A DNA stretch of 64,000 nt from positions 9,628,501 to 9,692,500 of the forward strand of contig OX335641.1 of the NCBI GenBank assembly GCA_946894095.1. The letters are read 5' to 3'. Made by a program: the position numbers and the translations under genes. Shown piece after piece: positions 45,501 to 52,814 of this stretch (its first letter is position 1; every line of letters begins with the position of its first letter). This DNA comes from Incurvaria masculella (Eukaryota > Arthropoda > Insecta > Lepidoptera > Incurvariidae). The notes beneath the pieces are model-generated. The model worked only from the letters and a program-made list of their open reading frames with translations. It was not told where the DNA came from and searched no databases.

Positions 45501-48500
45501 AACGGGGCGGGGATCGAACCCATGACCTCTGGCATGGAAAGCAAATCCCGCGCCACTGACCTGCAATCCGCTTACTTTAGAGGTATTTCTGAGGTAGTCA
45601 CCGATTAATATAATGTCTGTAACTTATGCAAACAAAATATGAGGAATTCCTGGCTTGTAAAATTAATTCTTAGATCCTGGATAACTCTGGGTGGCAGGTG
45701 AAAATAAAATAATCTTATCGGATCTTATTGGGGAGCATCTCAATATATTTCAGATAATGTGAACCCACAGGCGACGACGCTTTGGAACGATGCGCTAAAG
45801 AGGAATGGTTTAACTAACCTAAGGTCGGCGGCGGTGGAGGCGGCGGCTGCGGAGGGGGAGGAGGCGACAGCGCGCGCTGCAGGCTGGGCTTGCGGCTCGG
45901 GCTGCACACGGACTCGCGGTGCTGGCAGCCGGAGCACCCAAACTTCGCCTGCCGGCGACAACAAACAGAAAATGATGGTTTTGGAAAACAAAAAAGACAA
46001 AGATTTTAATAATTTTATTTCCAAAGCTTGGTGGCCTTCTCCCGGCTCACTGCCTCCTTGGGGGTCATGTGCAGCAACTCTGACATCCATAGCGTGAGGC
46101 GTTGTGTGCCGCTGCAAAACTTAACACTTGGCACGCGTAGCAACTTAGCGGTGTCATCCTCCCGGCTCTAATTGGCGCGATGTGATCCCAAATTAAATCG
46201 ATCACCGCCTACTTGGGGTCGATTCGCCGCGGGTGCTCCTGGATGCGGGAAGGGGAGGAACGGGATCTCCAGGTGAGGGGCTGCTACCTAGAGCGTGAAC
46301 CGTCGTGTGCCTTTCCAAGACTCACCTGGACACTGGGGGCGCGCAGCAGCTTGGCAGCGTCCTCCCGGCTTTCGAGCAGCGTGGCCCGGTGTACCAGGGT
46401 CTCAGCCGTGTCCCATACGATGTCGCTCACTGCTTCCTTGGGGTCGATTCGTAGCAGGTGCTGCAGGATGCTTAGGAATGGTATCTCTTGCGGAGTGTCT
46501 GCCACCTAAAACGTAACAACTTAAATATCTAACCAAATCGGAGTATACGGTTCCCCCCGGCAAAAAAAATGTATACCAAAATGTTCTTAGAAACTACTAT
46601 ACCATCCCTGATACCCACTTTCGTTTTTTTTAAACGACGTGCTCATAAATTATTGTAATGAAAGTCAATACTAATTTTATAATAACTAAAGATACCTAAT
46701 TTGAATGTAAGTATTAAAATAATTCTACTTTAGTAAATATCCGAAATTTTCAGATCTCTTGTAGCACCTCACATGAAGTCGAAGTAATATAGCTTGTTAC
46801 TCAAGATGTTAGTCTAATGTTAGAAGAAAATAGCAATGGGACGATTTCAAAATAGAAAATAGAACATAATGAATAAGAAAAAAGTTGAGGAACCTGTTTG
46901 AGAATTGCGTAGAAGACATCTAGGTGTGAGTTGAGGTTGATGCCGCCCGGGCCTTGGGCCTCGTCGCTCTCACGCTGTTCCTCGAACACGTCCAGCTGCA
47001 CGCCCAGGTCAGGCTGACTCGCCGCCTCGTGTCTGCCGAGTCACATAAAATCGTCTTGAGCCATTTCTGATTAAGTCGCAGGGGATATCTAGATGTGAGT
47101 TGAGGTTGATGCCGCCCGGTCCCTGGGTCTCGTCGTTCTCGCGCTGTTCCTCGAACACGTCCAGCTGCACGCCCAGGTCAGGCTGACTCGCCGCCTCGTG
47201 TCTGCCGAGTCACATAAAATCGTCTTGAGCCATTTCTGATTAAGTCGCAGGGGATATCTAGATGTGAGTTGAGGTTGATGCCGCCCGGTCCCTGGGTCTC
47301 GTCGTTCTCGCGCTGTTCCTCGAACACGTCCAGCTGCACGCCCAGGTCAGGCTGACTCGCCGCCTCGTGTCTGCCGAGTCACATAAAATCGTCTTGAGCC
47401 ATTTCTGATTAAGTCGCAGGGGATATCTAGATGTGAGTTGAGGTTGATGCCGCCCGGTCCCTGAGCCTCATCGCTCCCGTCCTGCCCCACGAATACATCC
47501 AGCTGCACGCCCAGGTGGAGCTGCCTCGCCATCTCGCCTCTGCCGAGTCGTAAAAAAAACGTCCTGAGCCATATCTTCTGGGTAAGTTGCCACACATCTA
47601 GATGTCAGATAAAGGTTCTTCTAATACTTCAGCCTCGTCGTTCTCTCCCTGCTCCTCGAACACGTCTATGTTTTATTACCATAAGTACTACTTTCGATTA
47701 GAAGTATTTAATTATGTTTTGTTGTAATATTTTAAAACCTGTCCTGTAGGTATCTAGGAAAGTCATCGAGAAGATTCTTACGTACACGTTCTAGTCTAAG
47801 GTAACCTACCAGATGCTTGTAGGAACTGACATTTCGCTCAATCAAGTCCTTTTATGTCCATACAACGTGACGACTTGCCAAGAGCGTGCGGTTTGCGGTC
47901 CAATTAATGTACACCCACGCTGCTTGTGGGACCGACCGAAAGATGAGACTTTTTGCTGACGCTAAAGCCATATCGGGTACTTATAGCCTTACCAAAATGC
48001 GCCGTTTAAGACGGTCGTTACACTATCATTCCCCATACTACGAGCGATAACTGTTTTCATGCTCAAAATGTTTTACTGGGATTTTGAAATTTTGGATTCC
48101 AAAATATATTGTCGAGACATAAGTATGTGTGTATTAAATTTTTTGATAAACCTTTTAGATTGGACAATATTGAGTAATAAACATTTGAAAAAGTGGCCTT
48201 TTTTACTTTTATTTTAGATTTATTTTAATGTAAAATACAGACAGACACACAAATAAAAACACAGGAATCACGCTTTCTCAAGTAATAATTTTGTTTTTAT
48301 TTAAATCTGAAAACCTTTAAGAGTAGGGAACCGTTAGGGCCTCGAAGAAGATTACACTAGTTAAATTCACAGTCGGCGAGTAAAATTGTGCCTTGGCAAA
48401 TAGACAAAGAAATCATTTAATTACATTTTCAAATCTCACATCCCCGCAAGTCTTAAGTTAAATATATAATCATGTGGATTGAGTAACATATGAGAAGTAA

Positions 48501-51500
48501 AATAATAATTTTGCTGTACTAAGATACAGGTGCCAAAAATAACTAGAACCCTGTTGGGCGCCTACCGTCTGCGCGACTCAATCACCACAATACATGCGAC
48601 TGAAATTTAGACTTCATGCAGAGTGAGTGGTCAGTTTGAGTTTTCACCTAAATTAGCGTTTACGCCAAACCGATCGACTGGCGTTTACCGTTAAAACGTC
48701 AAACTCCATACAAGTTTTTATTATTTATTCTGTAGTTTTACTTCTTCAAGCTGTCAAAGTCAAACTCGGACTTGCGATTTGTATGAAAACTCGGATCCAG
48801 CGTAAATTGCAACGTCGACGTATTCACGGCAACGTTGAGTAAGCTGTCAAATCAAACTCGGACTCGCAAATGTTAGTTCGATTAACGCCCACTGCGTGCG
48901 CTCTTCAATCTAATAAATATTATAAAGGTGAATGTTTGTAATAATGGATGGATGGATGGATGGATGTTTGTTACTCTTTCACGTAAAAACTACTGAATGG
49001 ATTTTAATGAAACTTTACAATAATATAGCTTATACATCAGAATAACACATAGGCTACAATTTATGTGCCCATGGGCTTTAGAACTTTCACGGGGCTGCGA
49101 AAACGATGCCGGTAGCGATACTTCACACTAGGGGGAGAGGAGCCGGGGGCGGTGGCGGGGAGCGGCGGCGGGGGGAGGGGGGGGGCAGACGTCGTGACTG
49201 TTTGGTGTCCGTTTGGCGAATTTTCAAGGCACTAGCGATTTGTAAAACTTAGTACATGTACATTTAACTACCCGGGAATTAGGATTGGCTAAATAGAATT
49301 CAGTTCCGCTTACGCTAAGATGGGGCTGTCATACAAACTGCAATGCTATGCACGGCTCGGCTTTGCGGCGGCAGCGCTTACTTTTACTGAAGTACGGCTT
49401 GGTATTTCCTGCAACTTTAGGACTACTTGGCATCACGCTAAATCGCCGGAGGAGCGACCAACAGAATAAAATCCTTGAGAACCAATTACTCGATTTAGAT
49501 GTGCATTGTATCTACGTCTAGCCTGATTCTACTAAAAACTTATAGATTACATAATATAACGCTTCATTACCAGAAGGGTAAGTAGTGAGTCTTAAAGTCT
49601 TATAACATGCGAACCACTTACCTGATTTATATGCGTATTTTATCAATGTATAGCATCTCTGGGAGCAGTCAGGTTCGAGATGGGTTACTGTTTTCGATGT
49701 TGAGGCTGGCTGTGGGTTGGAGTCCACGCAAAACTTACCTACGTTACACGTTACTTACTAGGTAAGCAATGTAGCAGTGAAAGTGCAGAAAGGTTCTCGC
49801 GGCAAATGTTTTTTTTTTAAATAGCCACCAAACGTCAACGAAGCTCTAAATGGGAATTATTGGATGTTTCTCATTAAATCATGCTATTTCGGCTCGAACG
49901 ATCTTGATTAAATTTGGTACATGGATACATTGTCCTGGACCAGTTTGACCCTATTTTGGACCAGTCATGTGGGCTACTTTTTATCCATGAGATAATTTAG
50001 CCGACACTAACCCGAGCGGAGCCGGGTACCGCAGCTAGTTTCTCCATACATTTGAAAACGTCAGTCGATCGGTTTGCCGCAAACGCCAATTTAGGTGACA
50101 ACTGCGACTACAGGCTCAGGTGTGTAACGTGGGCGTGAGGTCCAAGTTAACTATCAGGACGTGTTTTAGGTACTATATCACAAGTTACCTATGTATATAT
50201 GTCCACTTAATTCAAATTACTTTTGCCTAAATAAGCTCCCAGTTCAGCAAACCTCTTTAAAGTACAAACAATAATTATTTATAGTGATATTTTTGTATAT
50301 ATTTAGGGGTTATGACGTTAAATTGAGGCGACACGGCAACATCTACAATTACAAGAATTTCAGAATGATCTGAAACATTTTTGGTCTGAATATTCGCCTG
50401 AAGCAGAATTCGATCCAGGCTGACTCTGTGTCCTATACCAAAATCAAACTTTCATCAATGATTCGGTTGATCATTGACATCATTGTAGTGCAAATATCAT
50501 GTAGTTCATATGTGAAATCAACGCCATCGTAGCTACGGGAAGCATTGTGTTGTTTAGAAAATATAATATAAGCGATAATACGTTGGCACTGTGATTTTTG
50601 TGCAGTGGATACCTAATTAAAAGGTTCTTATCCTGTTTCGGGCAACTCTCCGGAGCAATTTTTTTTTTTAAATCTTATAACAATGATTCGATTTAGAATG
50701 AGAAAATTAAACTTGTAGTTATTTAAAACCTAAGACACCAAGAACCCGATTTGCATTACACTTCGAAGCGAATCGAGCATTTTATTCCACGTGACTTAAC
50801 GTTGATAAAAAATAAAGAATGCTTCATAGTGCGCCGCCGACTCACAAAAACTCACTAGACCTTGGTTAGTCAATTCACCCGAGTAAAACAATGAACTTGA
50901 ATTGATAAACCTTTGGAAATGCAATTAAGTCAAATGTAATTAATTACGCTATGTGATTACTTACCTTAGGTTGTTTAGCGTAGGTAGAAGGCCGAGGCCT
51001 GTAAAAAACAGATAACGGATATTGATTTTATTTCAAATTTCAATCAAATTTATTGTAAAGGTAATTTCTAGAGATAGTTAAGGAAAAGATATCTACCAAA
51101 GGCACTTGATGTAATTCAGCCAAGTCTATGCATGAGTAGGGGAATAACTAGTAGTAGTAAGAGATGTTAGTTATGTTGGGCATAACGGGCATCCCTAAAT
51201 ATAGAATCAACTATGAAGTTTTAATCGCTTTATAGTTTTTTTTTTATTTACTTCAAGAATTCAAGCATAGTGGAGATTAGTTCAATTATATAAATATAGA
51301 AATAAACCATGCTGCTAGTGTTATAAACCAAATAATAATAATACTGTAATCAATGAATGAAGACAGCAATATATTATAACAACGCATAATCAAATTTGCA
51401 GCGTTGACACATTTAATTAATTAAATAAAACCTAGGGACAAGAACCAACAGGCAAATCAATCGTAGGAAGTGCATATTTAGTTACATGCTCGATACGAAC

Positions 51501-52814
51501 GGGTACATACTCGTAGTTTTAAAATGTCAACCACCAAATAGAGCTTCGCTCACCGATGAACTCGTTGCGGACGCGTATGCGGTCGGGCAGACGCGGCGCT
51601 GAGATGATCAGACAGTTGACAAACGCGACCAGCGCCGTCTTGTAGTCGGTCTGTGTCGCGCGCTGCAGCTCCTGCACCACCACGCTCAGGCGGTACCTCT
51701 CGCCCTTCAGCGTCTGCAAGCACGGTATTGTGACTATGTGAAAGGCGTCTAGTAAATGGTGGAGACGTCGATTTATATAGGGTCGCAGTAACAAAGAGTA
51801 CGTTACCTGGAAAGGATGAATCCTCAATTTATCGAATAGCTCGTAATTCATAGGAAATTTGATTTCTCTTTCATCCCAGAGGTCTGGTTTAAATCCTTGC
51901 CCCATTCATGCATCATTTTCTTTCTCTTTCTGAGTTGGATAAGTAATTTCGTTACGAATGCGAGCTGTTCCATGGTTTGGAATCCACACATAACTGTAAC
52001 CCTGCTAGGTTTGGTACGATCGCATTGGATTAAAATATGGTCGAAGCGGCAATGAAAAAATGTCCATGGTTTCCATCAAATTAAATGTAGCCGTGCTTGT
52101 AAAGGGAAGGTCCTGGCATGGCATCTAATTCCTTCCAGAATGCGGTTTGTTGGGCTTATATCATGACAGTGGGTGGTATTAGCCATGTATGTCCTGTCAG
52201 ATAAAAAAAAATCAACAAAGAGGCAGTGAATGTCGCAAGGCTCACGGCACTTACCATGTACTGCTGCAGCGTGTCGAGCGCGCGCTGTACACGCACAGTG
52301 CGGACATCAGCTCGACCACCTGCTTCTTGACTGGTGTGCTGGGCGATGACAGCGCCGCCGCCAGCTTGCCGACGCACTCGGCGTGCTCCACGATGTAGTC
52401 CACGCCTGTGGCAAGGCTCACGGCACTTACCATGTACTGTTGCTGCGTGTCGAGCGCGCGCGCGTAGCCGTCCGCGTTGTACACGCACAGCGCGGACATC
52501 AGCTCGACCACTTGCTTCTTGATTGGTGTGCTGGGGGATGACAGCCCGCCGCCAGCTTGCCGGCGTACTCGGCCTGCTCCACGATGTAGTCCGCGCCTGT
52601 GGCAAGGCTCACGGCACTTACCATGTACTGTTGCAGCGTGTCGAGCGCGCGCGCGTAGCCGTCCGCGTTGTACACGCACAGCGCGGACAGCAGCTCGACC
52701 ACCTGCTTCTTGACTGGTGTGCTGGGCGATGACAGCGCCGCCGCCAGCTTGCCGGCGTACTCGGCGTGCTCCACGATGTAGTCGAGCCCTACACGACTCT
52801 CCATCTTGATGTTT
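31407..52814 (-). CDS. form3: INF2-type formin (Formin 3), 21 exons, N-terminus missing
   Basis: The joined exons encode 1,480 residues to the stop. FH3/DID armadillo repeats span about 1-235, FH1 proline runs 236-325, FH2 about 328-740, a WH2/DAD-like motif ([17 protein letters not shown]) about 773-789, and a disordered basic, Pro- and Ser-rich tail to 1480. Subfamily marks: FH3 blocks [18 protein letters not shown] and [14 protein letters not shown]2 start [34 protein letters not shown]. These match vertebrate INF2, whose single fly relative is Formin 3. The protein nucleates and elongates, and in INF2 also severs, actin filaments, with DAD-DID autoinhibition. Every junction keeps GT-AG and phase. 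Upstream exons are not visible up to 64 kb, implying a first intron here of over 11 kb. Seven exons have extra decayed copies. Confidence 0.9.
33041..33330 (+). repeat. Lepidopteran dispersed repeat (Helitron-like fragment)
   Basis: Contains 'gttttcacgcattaaccatt', 'ttttgatgaaatttggta' and 'ggacataggctacttttta', a pattern common in moth repeats and related to 48909-50038. Lies in the intron between exons S and T. Confidence 0.45.
33377..33487 (-). CDS. form3: form3 exon S (tail)
   Basis: Split Glu, then [36 protein letters not shown] plus one base. Acceptor ATGCAG, donor GTTTGC. Confidence 0.82.
33838..34062 (-). pseudogene. Two decayed copies of exon R
   Basis: The copy at about 33838-33968 aligns over the whole exon (acctgagtcgattttagatg, ctctacttctcctg, cgactcaatcatctatcgc). 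A shorter copy lies at about 33990-34062 (acctgagttgtgttagggcg, ttttgtcgcctttctctgat). Frames are lost. Confidence 0.7.
34081..34205 (-). CDS. form3: form3 exon R (charged helix)
   Basis: Split Lys, then [40 protein letters not shown] and S plus one base. Acceptor GTTCAG, donor GTATTG. Strongly charged helix. Confidence 0.85.
34489..34654 (-). CDS. form3: form3 exon Q (Pro/Ala-rich tail)
   Basis: Split Asp, then [54 protein letters not shown] plus two bases. Acceptor GAACAG, donor GTACGT. Phase fits both neighbours. Confidence 0.8.
34759..35308 (+). mobile_element. TTAA-type MITE (550 bp), complete
   Basis: TTAA at both ends; same TIRs and internal blocks as 36769-37318. Lies in the intron between exons P and Q. 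Confidence 0.85.
35375..36010. repeat. Fold-back element of CGTATAAT repeats
   Basis: Many copies of 'acaacgtataat' and 'acgtataatagtcac' on the left face their complements on the right (attatacgttgtgactat, ttatacgttatgcat). The total is about 630 bp with an AT-rich centre. A related partial copy is at 56,930-57,090. Confidence 0.6.
36276..36407 (-). CDS. form3: form3 exon P (C-terminal tail)
   Basis: Split Asp, then [43 protein letters not shown] plus one base. Acceptor TTGCAG, donor GTACGT. Phase 1 at both ends. Confidence 0.85.
36655..36759 (-). pseudogene. Third DAD-like copy, broken by TAG and a MITE
   Basis: Clearly related (gtggacatcaggaacggg), but it has a TAG at 36721-36719 in the DAD frame. 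A TTAA-type MITE is inserted 9 nt upstream of its acceptor AG, at the TTAA present in the sister copies. Confidence 0.8.
36769..37318 (+). mobile_element. TTAA-type MITE (550 bp), complete
   Basis: TTAA duplications at both ends, TIRs 'aggtggcccaacccg' and 'cgggttgggccacct'. Piggybac-like by target choice. Inserted in the acceptor region of the third DAD copy. Confidence 0.85.
37438..37670 (-). CDS. form3: Second DAD-like copy with stop (alternative C-terminus?)
   Basis: In frame with exon O (offset 201 bp): [40 protein letters not shown], then a Lys/Ser-rich end ([14 protein letters not shown]). Its acceptor (AATATTGCAG) is kept, but the donor is lost (CCACGTACGC). It stays open and conserved, so it may be an alternative last exon or read-through end carrying one or two DAD motifs. 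Confidence 0.5.
37722..37871 (-). CDS. form3: form3 exon O (WH2/DAD-like)
   Basis: [49 protein letters not shown] plus one base at a CAG-GTACAC donor that joins exon P in phase. LLLDIRNG matches the INF2 DAD/WH2 (LLADIRKG). If the donor is not used, the frame runs on through copy 2 to a stop at 37438. Confidence 0.85.
38007..38148 (-). CDS. form3: form3 exon N (post-FH2 basic helix)
   Basis: [47 protein letters not shown] plus one base. Acceptor CCGCAG, donor GTTAAT. Confidence 0.88.
38402..38524 (-). CDS. form3: form3 exon M (FH2 end)
   Basis: 41 codons: [41 protein letters not shown]. Matches the INF2 segment containing LADYLCED. Donor GTAGGT. Confidence 0.92.
38785..38982 (-). CDS. form3: form3 exon L (FH2 coiled coil)
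   Basis: 66 codons: [66 protein letters not shown]. Heptad pattern typical of the FH2 post domain. Donor GTGAGT. Confidence 0.92.
39469..39598. repeat. (GA)n microsatellite in form3 intron
   Basis: Imperfect GA repeat of about 130 bp with a short (TA)n patch, starting 24 bp downstream of exon K's donor in gene orientation. Confidence 0.9.
39622..39774 (-). CDS. form3: form3 exon K (FH2 core, GNFLN)
   Basis: 51 codons: [51 protein letters not shown]. Carries the conserved GNFLN motif and the VKLSSLQKL helix that contacts actin. Donor GTGCGT. Confidence 0.93.
39885..40335 (+). repeat. SINE copy 6 with 5S rRNA-like head
   Basis: The head at about 39985-40055 (tcgaggttaagcaaccctgg, gatgggtgaccg) resembles the 5S rRNA internal promoter region. 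The body after it is the shared SINE body (gccgggttggcatcgcattg, atgcggcaatgcaa, ttagccatccatttcc). Confidence 0.55.
40627..40753 (-). CDS. form3: form3 exon J (FH2 knob/linker)
   Basis: [42 protein letters not shown]. Acceptor GCTGCAG, donor CAG-GTCAGA. Joins exon I through an Asn codon split AA/T. Confidence 0.92.
41125..41313 (-). CDS. form3: form3 exon I (FH2 knob)
   Basis: One base completes Ser. Then [40 protein letters not shown] and on to LLQLIHLP plus two bases at a GTACGT donor. Acceptor CCCACAG. Confidence 0.92.
41326..41405 (-). pseudogene. Decayed exon I copy 1
   Basis: Starts right after the exon I acceptor and keeps the 3' half (catctcagggttgcctagcc, then ggttgacgttgctg). It is cut off at 41405 by inserted retroelement DNA. 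Confidence 0.7.
41406..42121 (+). mobile_element. RTE-like LINE 3' fragment inside the exon I array
   Basis: Plus-strand reading gives a degraded ORF2 end ([27 protein letters not shown]), then a tail with 'gaattgagaacctcctcc' and 'gaagtcggttaaaaa' near 41890. The motif resembles RTE-clade C-termini. Confidence 0.6.
42122..42412 (-). pseudogene. Decayed exon I copies 2 and 3
   Basis: Two truncated copies in tandem (about 42122-42224 and 42226-42412), with blocks 'cagcgttgccgagccggttg', 'gtcgccgtggaacgccttca' and 'ccaccctctcgcagtagctg'. Both have internal deletions and frameshifts. Together with copy 1 the exon has been duplicated three times. Confidence 0.75.
42535..42715 (+). repeat. SINE copy 7 (3' half)
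   Basis: Forward fragment (ccatggagttcaatgtatct, gccatggcacctagttccca, attagccatccatgtct) inside the form3 intron. Confidence 0.6.
42793..43001 (-). CDS. form3: form3 exon H (FH2 with Gly-rich insert)
   Basis: Starts [20 protein letters not shown], runs through a Gly/Ala tract, then [20 protein letters not shown] and VNIFLKQFR plus two bases at a GTTAGA donor. [11 protein letters not shown] is INF2-specific; the Gly tract of about 20 residues before it is unusual. Confidence 0.92.
43581..43685 (-). CDS. form3: form3 exon G (FH2 lasso)
   Basis: 35 codons, phase 0: [20 protein letters not shown], then [15 protein letters not shown]. Acceptor TTTGCAG, donor GTAAGC. Confidence 0.92.
43733..44030 (-). 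pseudogene. Three decayed copies of exon G in tandem
   Basis: Shortened copies at about 43733-43805, 43850-43910 and 43960-44025 each keep the acceptor side (tgttgtg..gacctatcacctgcaaacg) and part of the body (tcctccac..gctcg), with deletions. The intron piece 'acgtacacacattcacaac' repeats with them, so the unit includes flanking intron. Confidence 0.75.
44237..44430 (-). CDS. form3: form3 exon F (FH1 and start of FH2)
   Basis: Two bases complete a Gly codon. Then [20 protein letters not shown] and further Pro/Ala runs lead to [18 protein letters not shown] at a GTGAGA donor. KMKTINWNK is the FH2 lasso start. Confidence 0.92.
44486..44605 (+). repeat. TTAA-type MITE, 5' fragment
   Basis: Starts 'aaggtggcccttcccgacgg' just upstream (in gene terms) of exon F and stops after 'gacaggctccgtgatga'. 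It is followed by a fragment of the nested MITE seen at 7897-8144. Confidence 0.6.
45250..45560 (-). repeat. SINE copy 8 with intact tRNA-like head
   Basis: On the minus strand the head has box A (aggtcagtggcgcggg) and box B (gggttcgatcc), followed by the shared body to about 45,290. This is the most complete tRNA-headed copy in the window. Confidence 0.7.
45819..45948 (-). CDS. form3: form3 exon E (start of FH1)
   Basis: [27 protein letters not shown], then a proline run ending PTL plus one base. Acceptor GGCAG, donor GTTAGT. Four Cys residues precede FH1. Confidence 0.85.
46020..46110 (-). pseudogene. Second, shorter remnant of exon D
   Basis: Retains 'ctcccggctcactgcctcct' and 'tgggggtcatgtgcagcaac' with a large internal deletion relative to exon D. 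Confidence 0.5.
46124..46290 (-). pseudogene. Decayed copy of exon D
   Basis: Aligns with exon D over most of its length (cacttggcacgcgtagcaac, cttggggtcgattcg, ggtgctcctggatgc, then an equivalent of the acceptor end). Indels and stops remove the frame. Confidence 0.7.
46326..46505 (-). CDS. form3: form3 exon D (end of FH3)
   Basis: 60 codons, phase 0: [20 protein letters not shown] through [20 protein letters not shown] to SVQ. Acceptor TTTTAG, donor CAG-GTGAGT. Matches the INF2 segment before FH1. Confidence 0.9.
46894..47032 (-). CDS. form3: form3 exon C (FH3, functional copy)
   Basis: 46 codons: [20 protein letters not shown], then [18 protein letters not shown] and VFYAILKQ. Acceptor CGGCAG, donor CAG-GTTCCT. 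Of the array copies, only this one keeps a donor. Confidence 0.88.
47033..47690 (-). repeat. 169-bp array of extra exon C copies
   Basis: Exon C-like segments begin at 47201, 47370 and 47539, spaced exactly 169 bp, plus a degraded remnant near 47600-47670. The first two extra units look identical base for base; the third is diverged ([16 protein letters not shown]). Acceptors (CGGCAG) survive, but after NSHLD each extra copy runs into intron-like sequence without a donor. Confidence 0.85.
48628..50105. repeat. MITE family 2, copy c, split by an insertion
   Basis: The left part (48628-48908) and right part (about 50039-50105, gatcggtttgccgcaaacgc) form one element interrupted by about 1.1 kb. 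Confidence 0.65.
48909..50038 (+). mobile_element. Helitron-like insertion
   Basis: Begins near 'attataaaggtgaatgtttg', carries a (ggat)n run at 48945-48965 and 'aactactgaatggatttta', and ends 'gagccgggtaccgcagctag'. A GC-rich end followed by CTAGT is typical of Helitron 3' ends. No transposase is visible. Confidence 0.45.
50965..50998 (-). CDS. form3: form3 34-nt microexon
   Basis: TTTTTTACAG acceptor and GTAAGTA donor bracket 34 nt encoding [12 protein letters not shown]. It is the only piece found that joins exon B (phase 1) to exon C (phase 2), and it matches the INF2 sequence after NEFIG. Confidence 0.85.
51554..51713 (-). CDS. form3: form3 exon B (FH3)
   Basis: Starts [20 protein letters not shown], continues through [19 protein letters not shown] and ends RIRVRNEFI plus one base at a GTGAGC donor. 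Acceptor CTTGCAG. This is the hallmark INF2 DID segment. Confidence 0.92.
51910..52210 (+). repeat. SINE copy 9
   Basis: Forward SINE body (cgttacgaatgcgagctg, gaagcggcaatgaaaaa, ttagccatgtatgtcctg) ending in an A run directly beside the exon A array. Confidence 0.6.
52255..52405 (-). pseudogene. Third copy of exon A, 16-bp deletion
   Basis: 151 bp, same 25-bp spacer. Sixteen bases are deleted across the NADGYA codons, shifting the frame. The GTAAGT donor is still present. Repeat period to copy 2 is 191 bp. Confidence 0.8.
52431..52596 (-). pseudogene. Second copy of exon A, frameshifted
   Basis: 166 bp, separated from exon A by a 25-bp stump made of the donor and acceptor (gtaagtgccgtgagc... 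ccacag). One base is lost in the Gly/Ala-Leu-Ser region, breaking the frame. Both splice sites remain, but a 25-bp spacer is too short to be removed as an intron. Confidence 0.8.
52622..52814 (-). CDS. form3: form3 exon A (FH3, intact copy)
   Basis: 64 codons after a split base, starting [19 protein letters not shown] and ending LDTLQQYM at a GTAAGT donor. A TTATAG acceptor precedes it, so the ATG inside is not a start. Matches the INF2 armadillo helix around KKQVFELLAALC. Confidence 0.88.

Larger units (their letters stand above)
47700..50960. other. form3 intron with nested repeats
   Basis: No exon seen besides the microexon at 50965. It contains MITE family 2 copy c (48628-50105), split by a larger insertion. 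Confidence 0.5.

Noticed and set aside
47033..47560. Extra exon C copies as alternative coding exons
   Set aside because: Acceptors exist but no donor follows, and each reads into intron with a stop.
52499..52804. ATG at 52804 as a formin start codon
   Set aside because: A good acceptor precedes it at 52815 and INF2 homology continues upstream of the Met, so it is internal.
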